This document shows positions 33,513-42,669 of a DNA stretch of 62,415 nucleotides, piece after piece. Position numbers and translations under genes: made by a program. The DNA comes from JAFNAG01 sp050011535 (lineage in GTDB: Bacteria; Acidobacteriota; UBA6911), in assembly GCA_050011535.1 (NCBI GenBank), contig JBEKIX010000018.1:1-62415 (forward strand), written 5' to 3'. How positions within the stretch are numbered: the stretch's first letter is position 1; each line of letters starts with the position of its first letter. Under the pieces are notes generated by a model, which worked only from the letters and a program-made list of their open reading frames with translations, searched no databases and had not been told where the DNA came from.

Positions 33513-36158
33513 ATGAAAACGATCCCATGCTTGTTATTGTCGATTCTCCTGTTTCCCGCGGTCCTTCCGTCGCAAGAGCGGGCATCCGGCAAGCAGCAGA
33601 CCGCTTCTCGGTTTGCCCTTATGGATGGGTGGAGCCTCCGATCCTCGGCGGAGGTCGGCGAGAGCGGCGCGGTTCTTTCAACGGTTCGTTATCAAGCGAA
33701 AGACTGGTATCCCGCGACTGTGCCTGCGACCGTGGTGGGGGCTCTGATACAGAACAAGGTGTACCCGGATCCGTTCACCGGAATGAATCTGCGATTGATA
33801 CCCGGCACGACGTATAACATCGGCGCGAACTTCTCGAACGTGGCGATGCCGAAGGACAGCCCGTTTGCAGTCCCCTGGTGGTACCGGAAAGAGTTTACCC
33901 TGCCCGCGAGCTACGGCGGCAAGACCATCTGGTTGAGCTTTGGCGGCATCAACTATCGAGCGGACATCTGGCTTAACGGCAAGAGGATTGCCGCGTCGGA
34001 CGAGGTTGCCGGCGCATGGAGAGCCTACGAGTTCAACATCACCGACGTCGCACTTCCCGGCAGGACCAACGTACTGGCGGCTGAAATCTGGGGTCCGAGC
34101 GAAACCGACCTCGCTATTACATTTGTGGATTGGAACCCCCAACCGCCAGACAGGAACATGGGGCTCTGGCGCGGTGTGGAAATCAGCGCGAGCGGACCCG
34201 TGGCAATGCGCAACCCGGCGGTGATTTCCAAGGTCAGCTCGCCTGCCAACGATAATGCACGGCTGACGGCAACAGTTTTCCTGGAGAACGCGACCGCGAA
34301 CCCCATACAGGGCACACTCCGAGGCCGGATTGAAAAGCTTGAATTTGCACAGGACGTGGAACTGGGCCCGGGAGCATCCCGGGATGTAACATTCGATCCC
34401 GAGAAGTTTCCACAACTGAAGATTTCCAACCCCAGGCTCTGGTGGCCCGCGCAAATGGGCCGACCCAACCTCTACAGCTTGACCATGGAGTTTGACGTGA
34501 ACGGCGCCGTATCCGATCGCGCGGAAACTCAATTCGGAATTCGCGAAATCACGTCGGAGTTGAACGCGGACAAGAAACGTGTGTTTTCAATTAACGGCAA
34601 AAAACTCCTGATCCGCGGTGGCGGGTGGGCCATGGACATGCTGTTGCGGCAAAATCCGCAAAGGCAGGAGGACGAGCTGCGCTATGTGCAGGATATGGGT
34701 TTAAACACGGTCCGGCTGGAAGGAAAATTGGAGGCAAACGGGTTTTTCGACCTGGCCGATCGCAGCGGAATTCTGATTATGGCCGGCTGGTGCTGTTGCG
34801 ACCACTGGGAACGCTGGGCAAAATGGACACCGCTGGACCACAAGATTGCGGAGGAGTCTCTGCGCAGCCAGATGTACCGCCTCCGCGGCCATCCGAGCCT
34901 GCTCATGTGGTTGAACGGAAGCGATAATCCGCCGCCCGCCGACGTGGAGAAAATGTACCTGGACGTTGAACAGAAGATCCTGTGGCCGAATCCGATCGTT
35001 TCGTCGGCAACGGCCAAGCCGACCACCGTGTCCGGCGAGAGCGGCCTGAAAATGACAGGTCCGTACGAATATGTCGCGCCTGCATACTGGCTCGAGGACA
35101 CCAAAAACGGCGGCGCATACGGCTTCAATACTGAAACCAGTCCCGGTCCGGCCGTGCCGCCGATCGAGAGCCTGAGGGAGATGTTGCCCAAGGAACATCT
35201 CTGGCCTATCGATGACTGGTGGAATTTTCATGCGGGGGGAGGGAATTTCAAGGACGTACGTGTCTTCACCGACGCTCTGAATGCGCGCTATGGACAGGTA
35301 ACTGGCGTGGAAGACTTTGCCTTCAAGGCGCAGATCATGGCCTACGAGGGGATTCGCGCGATGTTCGAGGCTTACAGCCGCAACAAGTACACATCGACGG
35401 GTGTGATTCAGTGGATGCTGAACAATGGCTGGCCTTCGCTCATATGGCATCTATACGATTTCTACCTGCGTCCGGGCGGCGGTTACTTCGGTGCCAAAAA
35501 AGCATTGGAAGGGCTGCACCCCATGTATTCTTTGGATGACCGGTCCGTTTGGGTGGTCAGCAGTCAGTATCAGGATGTGCGCGGACTCAAGCTCACGGCA
35601 AGAATCTACAACCTGGACATGACCGAAAAGCTCTCCCGGCAGGTATCGCTGAACGCTGCGGCGGACAGCACAAACCGGGCGCTGGATCTGCCCCAAATTG
35701 AGGGGTTGAGCCCAGTCTACTTCCTGGACCTGCGCCTTGAAGATAGCCGGGGCACCTTGGTCGGATCAAACTTCTATTGGCTTTCCACCAAGCCTGAGAC
35801 CCTGGCATGGGAGAAGTCGACTTGGTTTGTGACACCCACGGCTTCTTATGCCGACTACAGCGCCCTGCAACGCCTTCCAGCAGTTGCGCTCAGGGTTAGC
35901 AGCCATACTGAACGTAGCGGGCAAAACTCGATGACGGAAATAAACCTTGAGAACCGGGGCAAAAGTCTGGCTTTTTTCATTCGCCTCAAAGTCAATCGGG
36001 GTGCTGGCGGCCCGGAGATTCTACCCGTGCTCTGGCAGGATAATTATTTCTCTTTGCTTCCTGGCGAAAAGCGCACACTACGAGCCACCTATCGCTTCTC
36101 GGACCTCGGCGGCGCCAATGCTGCGGTTGAGGTGAGCGGTTGGAACATTCAGAAGTGA
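33513..36158 (+). CDS. GH2 exo-beta-D-glucosaminidase-like glycosidase, secreted
   Basis: An 881-residue glycoside hydrolase of family 2. ATG 33513 has an AAGGAAAC ribosome site and yields a signal peptide (MKTIPCLLLSILLFPAVLPS). The order is a jelly-roll sugar-binding domain (WWYRKEFTLP, GINYRADIWLNGKRIA), immunoglobulin-like domain, TIM barrel (IRGGGWAMDMLLRQN, GLNTVRLEGKLEANGFFDLAD) and C-terminal beta domains. The acid site reads WLNGSDN with Asp 471 where beta-galactosidases have Asn-Glu, and the nucleophile is Glu 541 in FNTETSPG. This Ser-Asp pattern and its spacing match exo-chitosanases such as CsxA, so chitosan oligomers are the likely substrate. It is a single gene. Confidence 0.88.
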   Translation: MKTIPCLLLSILLFPAVLPSQERASGKQQTASRFALMDGWSLRSSAEVGESGAVLSTVRYQAKDWYPATVPATVVGALIQNKVYPDPFTGMNLRLIPGTTYNIGANFSNVAMPKDSPFAVPWWYRKEFTLPASYGGKTIWLSFGGINYRADIWLNGKRIAASDEVAGAWRAYEFNITDVALPGRTNVLAAEIWGPSETDLAITFVDWNPQPPDRNMGLWRGVEISASGPVAMRNPAVISKVSSPANDNARLTATVFLENATANPIQGTLRGRIEKLEFAQDVELGPGASRDVTFDPEKFPQLKISNPRLWWPAQMGRPNLYSLTMEFDVNGAVSDRAETQFGIREITSELNADKKRVFSINGKKLLIRGGGWAMDMLLRQNPQRQEDELRYVQDMGLNTVRLEGKLEANGFFDLADRSGILIMAGWCCCDHWERWAKWTPLDHKIAEESLRSQMYRLRGHPSLLMWLNGSDNPPPADVEKMYLDVEQKILWPNPIVSSATAKPTTVSGESGLKMTGPYEYVAPAYWLEDTKNGGAYGFNTETSPGPAVPPIESLREMLPKEHLWPIDDWWNFHAGGGNFKDVRVFTDALNARYGQVTGVEDFAFKAQIMAYEGIRAMFEAYSRNKYTSTGVIQWMLNNGWPSLIWHLYDFYLRPGGGYFGAKKALEGLHPMYSLDDRSVWVVSSQYQDVRGLKLTARIYNLDMTEKLSRQVSLNAAADSTNRALDLPQIEGLSPVYFLDLRLEDSRGTLVGSNFYWLSTKPETLAWEKSTWFVTPTASYADYSALQRLPAVALRVSSHTERSGQNSMTEINLENRGKSLAFFIRLKVNRGAGGPEILPVLWQDNYFSLLPGEKRTLRATYRFSDLGGANAAVEVSGWNIQK

Positions 36159-36245
36159 TGACGGATGAATGACGAGTGACCTGTGAACCGCTGATAAAAG
36201 CAAACATCTCCGGCCGTTTTTCATCTGATGTGCGTCATTCGTCAA
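36159..36245. repeat. Imperfect inverted repeat between convergent genes
   Basis: TGACGGATGAATGACG (about 36158-36173) resembles the reverse complement of CGTCATTCGTCA (36233-36244), with a three-base insertion. It lies between the GH2 stop codon and the end of the convergent permease gene and may act as a two-way terminator; the pairing is imperfect. Confidence 0.4.
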
Positions 36246-37590
36246 TGGGTTCAAAGTCCATGAGGTTGGCGCGGAACCCCCGGGTTTTCCATGCGCCAAA
36301 AATGATGCCCGCAATCATCCAGATTGCACCACCTATCTTGGCCGGGCGGCTGAGGTTGAGCCACAAGAGGAGGCAGATCAGGAACCCTGCCGCGGGGGTG
36401 ATCAGGTTTGTCATCTTCTTTTCTTTCTCACGTACGTAATAGCGCATGAATGCGGCGGCGTTGACGCCCATGAATGCGATCAGCGCTCCAAAGTTCAGCA
36501 TTTCAGCGCCCAGGGCATAAGAAAGCACAAAAGCCCCGAACAAGGCCACGAGGCCGACAAAGATGACATTGTTGCGCGGTATGCGCCGTTCGGGGTCGAC
36601 CGCGCCGAAAAAGGATTTGGGCAGGGCGTTGCTTCGTCCCATGCCGAAGAGCAAGCGGGCGGCGCCAAGCTGCGCTCCCATGCCGGAACCCAGGTTTGCA
36701 AGCAGGAGGGTAAGATTCACCACGAGGAAGAACCAAGACCCGGCCACGCGACCTGCGACATGGACATAGGCGGTGTCGACATCGGGGAAGGGCTGCGCGG
36801 CAGGCCAGATCAGCTGGGCCGCATACACCTCCAGCGCCGAAAGAACGCCGATGACCAGGCAGGTGAGCACCGTCGCAATCAGGATGTTACGCCGCGGATT
36901 CTCCGCTTCCTCCGACAGGGTCGAAATGCCGTCGAACCCTATGTAGGTCAGCACAGCGATGGACGTTCCTCCCAAAACACTGCGCACATCGAAGGTCTCA
37001 GGATCATAGAAAGGGCGCGTAAAAAAGCCGGCGCCGCCGTGCGGATGGCCCAGAATGTAGTGTGCGGCCGCGGCAAAGAACACGACGATTACGACACCCA
37101 TGGCCGCGGCGAGACCCGTATTGATGCGAGCCGAAGTCCGGATGCCGCGCAGGTTGAGTCCGGTAAAGAGAAGGAAAAAGAAGATTGCCCATGTCCAATA
37201 AGGGACATTCGGAACGAAGTTGATGGCAGCTTTGCTGCACCAGATGATGCAGATGAGAGGATTCAGCATGTAATCCATGGCCATGCTCCAGCCAGTGACG
37301 AAGCCCAGTGCAGGATGAATCTCCTGACTCACATAGGTGAACGCGGATCCCGCACTTGGATAGGCTCGTGCCATGCGCCCATAACTGAATGCTGTGAAAA
37401 GCATGGCCAACATCGCGATGAGAATGGCCGTCACCACGTGGCCGCGCCCGCGCTCGCTGAGTACGCCGAAAACTGACATGGGAGCTGTGGGTTGGATTAC
37501 GATGACCCCGTAGAGAATCAAATCCCATAATGTCAGGGAGCGCCGCAGATGCAAGTCTCCCGTATTGGCCCTGTCATTCGCTTTTGCCAT
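36235..37590 (-). CDS. APC-family permease (putrescine/amino-acid type)
   Basis: A 451-residue inner-membrane transporter with 12 helices. The opening SLTLWDLILYGVIVIQPTAPMSVFGVL and the helix-2 motif FTAFSYGRMARAYPSAGSAFTYVSQE place it in the PuuP-like branch of the APC superfamily, which imports putrescine or amino acids by proton symport. The helix-6 motif is YIGFDGISTLSEEAENPRRN. It is distinct from the other APC gene of this window. It ends convergent with GH2, and 219 gene-free bases separate it from the next minus-strand gene. Confidence 0.9.
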   Translation of the reverse strand: MAKANDRANTGDLHLRRSLTLWDLILYGVIVIQPTAPMSVFGVLSERGRGHVVTAILIAMLAMLFTAFSYGRMARAYPSAGSAFTYVSQEIHPALGFVTGWSMAMDYMLNPLICIIWCSKAAINFVPNVPYWTWAIFFFLLFTGLNLRGIRTSARINTGLAAAMGVVIVVFFAAAAHYILGHPHGGAGFFTRPFYDPETFDVRSVLGGTSIAVLTYIGFDGISTLSEEAENPRRNILIATVLTCLVIGVLSALEVYAAQLIWPAAQPFPDVDTAYVHVAGRVAGSWFFLVVNLTLLLANLGSGMGAQLGAARLLFGMGRSNALPKSFFGAVDPERRIPRNNVIFVGLVALFGAFVLSYALGAEMLNFGALIAFMGVNAAAFMRYYVREKEKKMTNLITPAAGFLICLLLWLNLSRPAKIGGAIWMIAGIIFGAWKTRGFRANLMDFEPIDE

Positions 37591-37809
37591 GACGATGTAT
37601 TGGATGATGGGACGTTGTGACCTGTCAATACGAAAGACGAATATCTCGCTGGTGCGATCCGGCCTGCGCCGCAGGGGCAGTGCGGGAGCATCCGGCGTTC
37701 CGTGTTTGCATCAGCTACGAGGAAATGCGCGGTGCTTTTTACAGGAGGGGGATGATGTCTGGAAACGAACAGCCGTGATGAGCAAAATCCCTCGTGCCTG
37801 AGGTGGCGC

Positions 37810-38448
37810 TTATTGGTCCGACGTGCGGCGCTCCAGCCAGTTGAGCCAATCCGTGAGATGAGTGGACTGCGGCAGACTGCCAGGAGGACCGGACTTGGCC
37901 TCGTCGGCAAACCGTCGATACAACCTGCCCCTTTCCTCCACATCGGTCACTTCATTGCGTACGGCTGCACGGAAATGAGCGGCGGCATCGACCCACGCTC
38001 CCATTCCGGCATGAGCTCTGGCAATTCCGTCGCGGAGGGCCCTGGCCATGAATGGTGCAGTACCGCCGCTGCTCACCGACACAGTCAAAGGGCCGTCCTG
38101 CCAGATTGCGCCGAAAAAGACGGTGCACAATTCGGGGTCGTCCACCACGTTGACTGGGATTCCCAAGTTTCGAGCCTCTTCGGATACTGTGCGATTGACC
38201 GCTCGATGCGGCGTTGCGGCGATGACAAGCTGGAACCCCGCGCAATCACCTGCCTCGAAGGCGCGCGCGTGCCAGCGAACCTGGCTGCGTTCTACGGCGT
38301 GGCGAATGTGGCTGTCTATCGCCGGTGCGACGACGGTCAGAGGGCAACCTGCAGAGGTGAGAATCTCAACCTTGTGTGCCGCCACATGGCCGCCGCCGAC
38401 GATCAGGCAGGACAACTGCTTCGTCTTGAAATGCAGAGGCAAAAACAT
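37810..38448 (-). CDS. Precorrin-2 dehydrogenase / sirohydrochlorin ferrochelatase
   Basis: A 212-residue protein like the N-terminal (CysG-B / Met8p) half of siroheme synthase, which oxidises precorrin-2 and may insert iron. The NAD-binding motif is CLIVGGGHVAAHKVEILTSAG, and the catalytic Asp lies in VNVVDDPELCTVFFGA, followed by the phosphate-contacting SVSSGGTAPFMARALRDGI. No SAM uroporphyrinogen methyltransferase (CysG-A) domain is attached and none is seen nearby. It is a single gene away from the hem operon at 57-61 kb, whose uroporphyrinogen III product it would use indirectly. Siroheme would serve sulfite or nitrite reduction. Confidence 0.92.
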   Translation of the reverse strand: MFLPLHFKTKQLSCLIVGGGHVAAHKVEILTSAGCPLTVVAPAIDSHIRHAVERSQVRWHARAFEAGDCAGFQLVIAATPHRAVNRTVSEEARNLGIPVNVVDDPELCTVFFGAIWQDGPLTVSVSSGGTAPFMARALRDGIARAHAGMGAWVDAAAHFRAAVRNEVTDVEERGRLYRRFADEAKSGPPGSLPQSTHLTDWLNWLERRTSDQ

Positions 38449-38724
38449 GATTTATCCCTCTCGAAATTGTTCGATCGTATCCCAGAACGCTCCTGGTGCC
38501 AAGGTGCCGATACAAAATCGAATCTGTCGATCGTCTGCTCCGGTGGCCTGGCCATGGCTTTTTGCTTCATTTGCTTGACTTGGAGCGCTGGCTGCTTCAC
38601 GATGTTTCGCGCGAATGCCTTGCCTTTGCCGGGCAGGGACTTCAAGTCTGGTGTGGGCGGGAGCAACATCTTGCTTCCCGTCCGATCGCATCGCAAAATT
38701 TTTCTAGGAGAAACCGAGGATTAA

Positions 38725-39264
38725 ATGTCCGCCCGTCTGTTTGTTGGAAACCTTCCGTTCGATGTGACTGAATCTGAGTTACGAGATCTATTTTCCCCTG
38801 TAGGCGCCCTCTCCTATGTCTTTCTGCCCATGGATCGGGAGAGCGGTAAAAAGCGCGGATTTGCGTTCGTGGAATTTGCCGAAGAAGCCAAAGCCGCCGA
38901 AGCGCTGAATCGATTCAAGGATCAGCTATTCAGAGGCAGACCGCTGGCATTGAGCGAGGCGCGCGCCAAGGATTCGCGCCCTGCCTTCGCGATGCCGGCA
39001 AGACCCCGCGTGCCGCGCCTACCGGATTCCTTTGATTCTTCTCCCACTTTGGGTGAACCTTCGCGCCGGGAACGCCGGGGTCGCGATGACACCAAGAGGC
39101 ATGCAAAGCCGGGAGCTCGCAAAGCGGGTTCCGACGGACTCGCGAAGAAGGGTCCGCGGCGTGAGAAAATAGGTGGACGCGTCTTTGGCCTGGATGCAGA
39201 CGACGCCGAAGAATTCGATGAATCCATTATCGACGATTCCATTATTGAGGAAGAACCGGAATAG
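38725..39264 (+). CDS. RRM-domain RNA-binding protein
   Basis: A 179-residue protein with one RNA recognition motif at residues 1-80. The RNP2 strand is RLFVGNLPFD and RNP1 is KKRGFAFVEF, both with the aromatic residues that stack on RNA. The second half is low-complexity: basic, Arg/Lys-rich (RRERRGRDDTKRHAKPGARK), then an acidic tail (DADDAEEFDESIIDDSIIEEE). Bacterial RRM proteins of this type bind single-stranded RNA and are often cold-induced; the basic-acidic tail is longer than usual. Confidence 0.9.
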   Translation: MSARLFVGNLPFDVTESELRDLFSPVGALSYVFLPMDRESGKKRGFAFVEFAEEAKAAEALNRFKDQLFRGRPLALSEARAKDSRPAFAMPARPRVPRLPDSFDSSPTLGEPSRRERRGRDDTKRHAKPGARKAGSDGLAKKGPRREKIGGRVFGLDADDAEEFDESIIDDSIIEEEPE

Positions 39265-39359
39265 CTGGCACACCCTGCAATCGCCCTGTCGGCAGGACGC
39301 CCGCGAGTCGCGGTGGAGGACGCATGTGTCCGTGTGTGCGCTGTATTCCGTGCCGGATC

Positions 39360-40787
39360 TTACAGTTCCTTTAACGCGGCCTGGATGTCCTCCATCGCGG
39401 CTTGCATCCGTTCCAGGTGCGTCCGAAATGACAGGATGCAGATCCGGAGGACGAAGGTTCCTGAAAGAGTGGTCGCGGTCAGAAACACACGTTGCCTGAC
39501 GTTGATCCGGTCGAGCAATCGCCGGTTGAGGTCGTTCAGTTCGCCGGGATTCAATCCATTACGAACGAGGCGAAAGGCAACCAAGGATAATTGAGGCTCG
39601 GCGACAATTTCCATTCCGGGAATCTTGCGCAATTCTTCCGTGACCCATGCCGCCAGATCCAGTTTTTCGTCCAGGCTGCAACGAAATGCCTGCGCGCCGT
39701 GCATTTTGAAGGGCAACCAGACCCTGAGGCCGCGGAAGTCTCTGGAGAGTTCGGGAGAATACAGGCAAAAATCCACCAGATCCGGATTGTCCTGCATGGG
39801 GGGCATGTAGTCGGCATGGATCGCGTGCGCGCGGCGCAGCGCCTCCCCGTCGCGCACCAACAGCGATCCGGTGCCATAAGGCAGAAACAGGGCCTTGTGG
39901 GGATCCAGGGCGATGGAATCAGCTCTTTCGATACCGCGCATCACGCTCCTGCCGCGTTCCGTCAGCATGAAAAATCCCCCATAGGCGGCATCGACATGCA
40001 ACCAAAGATCCTCTTCGCGGGCCACGTCTGCCAGCGCTTCGAGATCGTCGACAGCACCCGTGTTGGTAGTCCCTGCACTCCCGACGATGAGGAAGGGTCT
40101 TTGCCTTGCGGCGCGATCCGATGCAATCCTCTCCCTCAATGCATCAATCCTGATGCGGAAATGTCTGTCTACCGGCACTTCGTGCACGTTTCTCCCGGGG
40201 AATCCCGCCAGTAGAGCAGCCTTGAGCACGGAGTAATGGGTCTGATCCGAGGTGTACAGCACCGCCGAGAGAAAATCTTCAGGGAGGCGCTCTCTGCGGG
40301 CCGTGACCAGGGCGGTGAAGTTGGCCAACGAACCCCCCGTGGTCAAAAGGCCCCGAGCGCTGTCCGGATAGCCGATTATGTCTGCAAACCACCGAAGGAC
40401 ATTTGCCTCCAGTTGCGCCAGCGCCGGCGCTGCCATCCAGACGCCAACGTAACGGTTCACCGAGTCAGCGATCAAGTCGGCAATCGCGGCATGAAACAAT
40501 CCCCCTCCGGGAATATAGGCCAGGTATCCCGGCGATGCGGTGTTGAAAGTCTTCGGGACCAGCCGTCCGAACAGTAATTCCAGGAGGCCGGTAAAGGCTA
40601 CACCCTGTTCCGGCATCGGCTCCACGACCGAGCGGGCGAGGTCTTCACCTCCAGTTACGTCCGAGACAGGCTGAGAGGGCAACGATTCGATATGTTCCAC
40701 GATCCGTTCCGTCGCCTGTTGAATCAGCTTCCTCATTTCATCCGAACTCAGTTCAAGCTCACGGATGCTGCAGTTTGTTTCGTCCAT
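39360..40787 (-). CDS. Pyridoxal-dependent decarboxylase (group II, aromatic amino-acid type)
   Basis: A 475-residue PLP enzyme of the group II decarboxylase family (aromatic-L-amino-acid, glutamate and histidine decarboxylases). The start MDETNCSIRELELSSDEM at 40787 is preferred; upstream frame is non-homologous. Markers: SPGYLAYIPGGGLFHAAIAD, TTGGSLANFTALV, YTSDQTHYSVLKAALLAG, LHVDAAYGGFFML, and the PLP lysine in DSIALDPHKALFLPYGTG. The His-Lys pair DPHK is standard. Which amino acid is used cannot be told; the aromatic branch is most similar. It stands alone on the minus strand. Confidence 0.9.
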   Translation of the reverse strand: MDETNCSIRELELSSDEMRKLIQQATERIVEHIESLPSQPVSDVTGGEDLARSVVEPMPEQGVAFTGLLELLFGRLVPKTFNTASPGYLAYIPGGGLFHAAIADLIADSVNRYVGVWMAAPALAQLEANVLRWFADIIGYPDSARGLLTTGGSLANFTALVTARRERLPEDFLSAVLYTSDQTHYSVLKAALLAGFPGRNVHEVPVDRHFRIRIDALRERIASDRAARQRPFLIVGSAGTTNTGAVDDLEALADVAREEDLWLHVDAAYGGFFMLTERGRSVMRGIERADSIALDPHKALFLPYGTGSLLVRDGEALRRAHAIHADYMPPMQDNPDLVDFCLYSPELSRDFRGLRVWLPFKMHGAQAFRCSLDEKLDLAAWVTEELRKIPGMEIVAEPQLSLVAFRLVRNGLNPGELNDLNRRLLDRINVRQRVFLTATTLSGTFVLRICILSFRTHLERMQAAMEDIQAALKEL

Positions 40788-41063
40788 GACCGAAATCGAA
40801 TTGCCCCCTTCCACTGCGAAGTGCCTGAAACGGCGTGACAGGATACTACAAATGCTGTTTAGAACCGCCATCAAGACTTTGTGCCGGAGTGATGAACGGT
40901 GTCTCCATAGTTGTAGGAGCGACGCAGCTGTATGTACGGGGCGGACAAGTGTTTTCTGGAGCACGGAGCTGCGCCGACAGAGTGCGGCCGCGAGGGAAAA
41001 CCGCGAGAACAGGCCTGGATCGCTTCATTCCGGACCGAGGTATTTCGGCGAATTCATGCATGT
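40788..41063. other. Gene-free divergent region between decarboxylase and OmpA-like gene
   Basis: No gene seen in about 275 bases (450 to the next start codon). It should hold the decarboxylase promoter on the minus strand; I see no convincing -35/-10 pair there. Confidence 0.4.
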
Positions 41064-41092
41064 TTGACCAGGAAATCCATGGGTGTTATACT
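41064..41092 (+). promoter_or_regulatory. Promoter of the OmpA-like lipoprotein gene
   Basis: TTGACC (41064-41069), 17 bases, TATACT (41087-41092): nearly consensus. Transcription would start near 41099, giving a leader of about 140 bases before ATG 41238. Confidence 0.65.
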
Positions 41093-41237
41093 CGGATGCA
41101 TCAAGGAAAGAACCGATGTGACCTGATTACACAGGGGCTTTCCAATGAATCCAACATCGGAGAGTTGGAAATGAAGTATCTCACTAAATCCAGCCTAAAT
41201 ACAGTCAGGATGGCTGACAATCCGGAGATGATGGATT

Positions 41238-42458
41238 ATGAGATGCACACATGCATATGCTGTTGCGGCTACCATCGCGATTTTGCTGCCTGCCATGGGC
41301 TGTCACATGAACATGAACTGTCAAAAGGTGCCGCTTTCGGTGACCTGCGTTACTTCTCCTCAGCAGATCATTCAGGATGAAAAGGCCACCGTGCACGCGA
41401 CTGTCGTGGCGCCCAAGAAAGAAATCATTAACTATGCGTGGGCGACATCAGGCGGCAAACTGACGGGCTCGGGTGATACCGCCAGTTTTGATGCCACCGG
41501 CGTCGCGCCTGGGAAGTACACGGTCACAGTGACCATCACCGACAAGCACAAACACAGTGTTCCGTGCGCGACCGACATAACCGTGGAGAAAAAATATCTG
41601 CCGCCGACGGTTTCCTGCACTGTGTCGCCAAGCTCAATCATGGTGGGTGAGACCGCGACCGCGCGCGCGACGGCGAACAGCCCTGATGGTTCGCCGCTGA
41701 CATACGCCTGGACGGTGAATGGGCAAGCGCAGGCGGCCAGCACGCCGAGTTTCACGTTCGGTTCGGCCGGCAGAGATCCCGGTAATTACACAATTGGCGT
41801 GACCGTGAACACCGGCCACTATACAGCCTCGGCTTCCAGCGTCGTGGCTGTGCGCGAGATACCGATTCCACCGCCCACGATTGAATGTCAAAACGCGACT
41901 GTAGATATCGAATCCGGAGGAAAGGCACAACTGGCAGTTCGAGCGGTTGCGGAACGGGCCACGCCCACCGTAACCTGGAGCACAACCAGTGGAACCGTAT
42001 CTGGTTCGGGACAGAGTGCGACTTTCGACTCGACAGGATTGAACGCGGGATCGTATTCGGTGACCGCGACGGTCGACAATGGCCGCGGTGGCAGGGCCTC
42101 CTGCACCTCGACCGTAAACGTCAGCCAGAAGGTTGAAGTGCCGGGCTTCCTTGAAGCCAAGTTTAAGGTAAACAATGTTGCGAAGGCTGTTCTTGACAAC
42201 GTCGCTGTCCAGATGAATGCCAATCCGCAGCTGCGTGCAACAGTCGCCGGATATACAGACGGCTCCAAACGCGAGGCGCGCGTGAAGGACCTGGGACTCA
42301 AGCGCGCACAGGCCGTCACGGCGTATCTTGTGAGCAAGGGAGTCGATGCATCCCGGCTCACGGCCACTGACGGTGGCGTCAGCACTGTCGCTGACAGCAA
42401 GACCGAAGCGGGACGCAAAGAGAATCGTCGCGCTCAGATTACGCTCAGTGTCCACTGA
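41238..42458 (+). CDS. OmpA-family lipoprotein with three Ig-like repeats
   Basis: A 406-residue envelope protein. The N-terminal MRCTHAYAVAATIAILLPAM followed by GC is a lipoprotein-like signal with Cys 22 as the lipidation site, though the lipobox is imperfect. Three PKD/Ig-like domains follow, recognisable by repeated phrases: YAWATSGGKLTGSGDTASFD, YAWTVNGQAQAAS and VTWSTTSGTVSGSGQSATFD, each ending VTVT/VAV. The last 120 residues are an OmpA-C peptidoglycan-binding domain (VAGYTDGSKREARVKDLGLK, AQAVTAYLVSKGVDASRL, RKENRRAQI). It probably tethers the outer membrane to the cell wall. An alternative frame from ATG 41171 with a better ribosome site overlaps the start. Confidence 0.87.
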   Translation: MRCTHAYAVAATIAILLPAMGCHMNMNCQKVPLSVTCVTSPQQIIQDEKATVHATVVAPKKEIINYAWATSGGKLTGSGDTASFDATGVAPGKYTVTVTITDKHKHSVPCATDITVEKKYLPPTVSCTVSPSSIMVGETATARATANSPDGSPLTYAWTVNGQAQAASTPSFTFGSAGRDPGNYTIGVTVNTGHYTASASSVVAVREIPIPPPTIECQNATVDIESGGKAQLAVRAVAERATPTVTWSTTSGTVSGSGQSATFDSTGLNAGSYSVTATVDNGRGGRASCTSTVNVSQKVEVPGFLEAKFKVNNVAKAVLDNVAVQMNANPQLRATVAGYTDGSKREARVKDLGLKRAQAVTAYLVSKGVDASRLTATDGGVSTVADSKTEAGRKENRRAQITLSVH

Positions 42459-42533
42459 GTGCTTTTGCGCGTGGTAGCGCCTGAAGCGGCTGTGCATCGC
42501 CGCTCGAGCAAAGGTGTGCTGAATTTCCGTTGA

Positions 42534-42571
42534 GCATCGCGGGGATCAGATCTATCAGATCTCCGCGATGC
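42534..42571 (+). terminator. Hairpin downstream of the OmpA-like gene
   Basis: GCATCGCGGGGATC (42534-42547) pairs with GATCTCCGCGATGC (42558-42571): 14 base pairs with one G-T wobble and a 10-base loop. It lies 75 bases after the stop codon. No T run follows, so it could be a factor-assisted terminator or a repeat. Confidence 0.55.
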
Positions 42572-42669
42572 CAGGAATGCTGCGCCTCTGAGTCCTGAAG
42601 CAATCGAGAACGGACGGACTATCCGGATTGACCGTCCGGAGACAGCTCGTACCCAACCTCTTTAATCGT

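Noticed and set aside
40835..41380. A 181-codon ORF upstream of the OmpA-like gene.
   Set aside because: It crosses a near-consensus promoter and has no recognisable domain. Only its last 70 codons, with an internal ATG and ribosome site, were kept as a weak finding.
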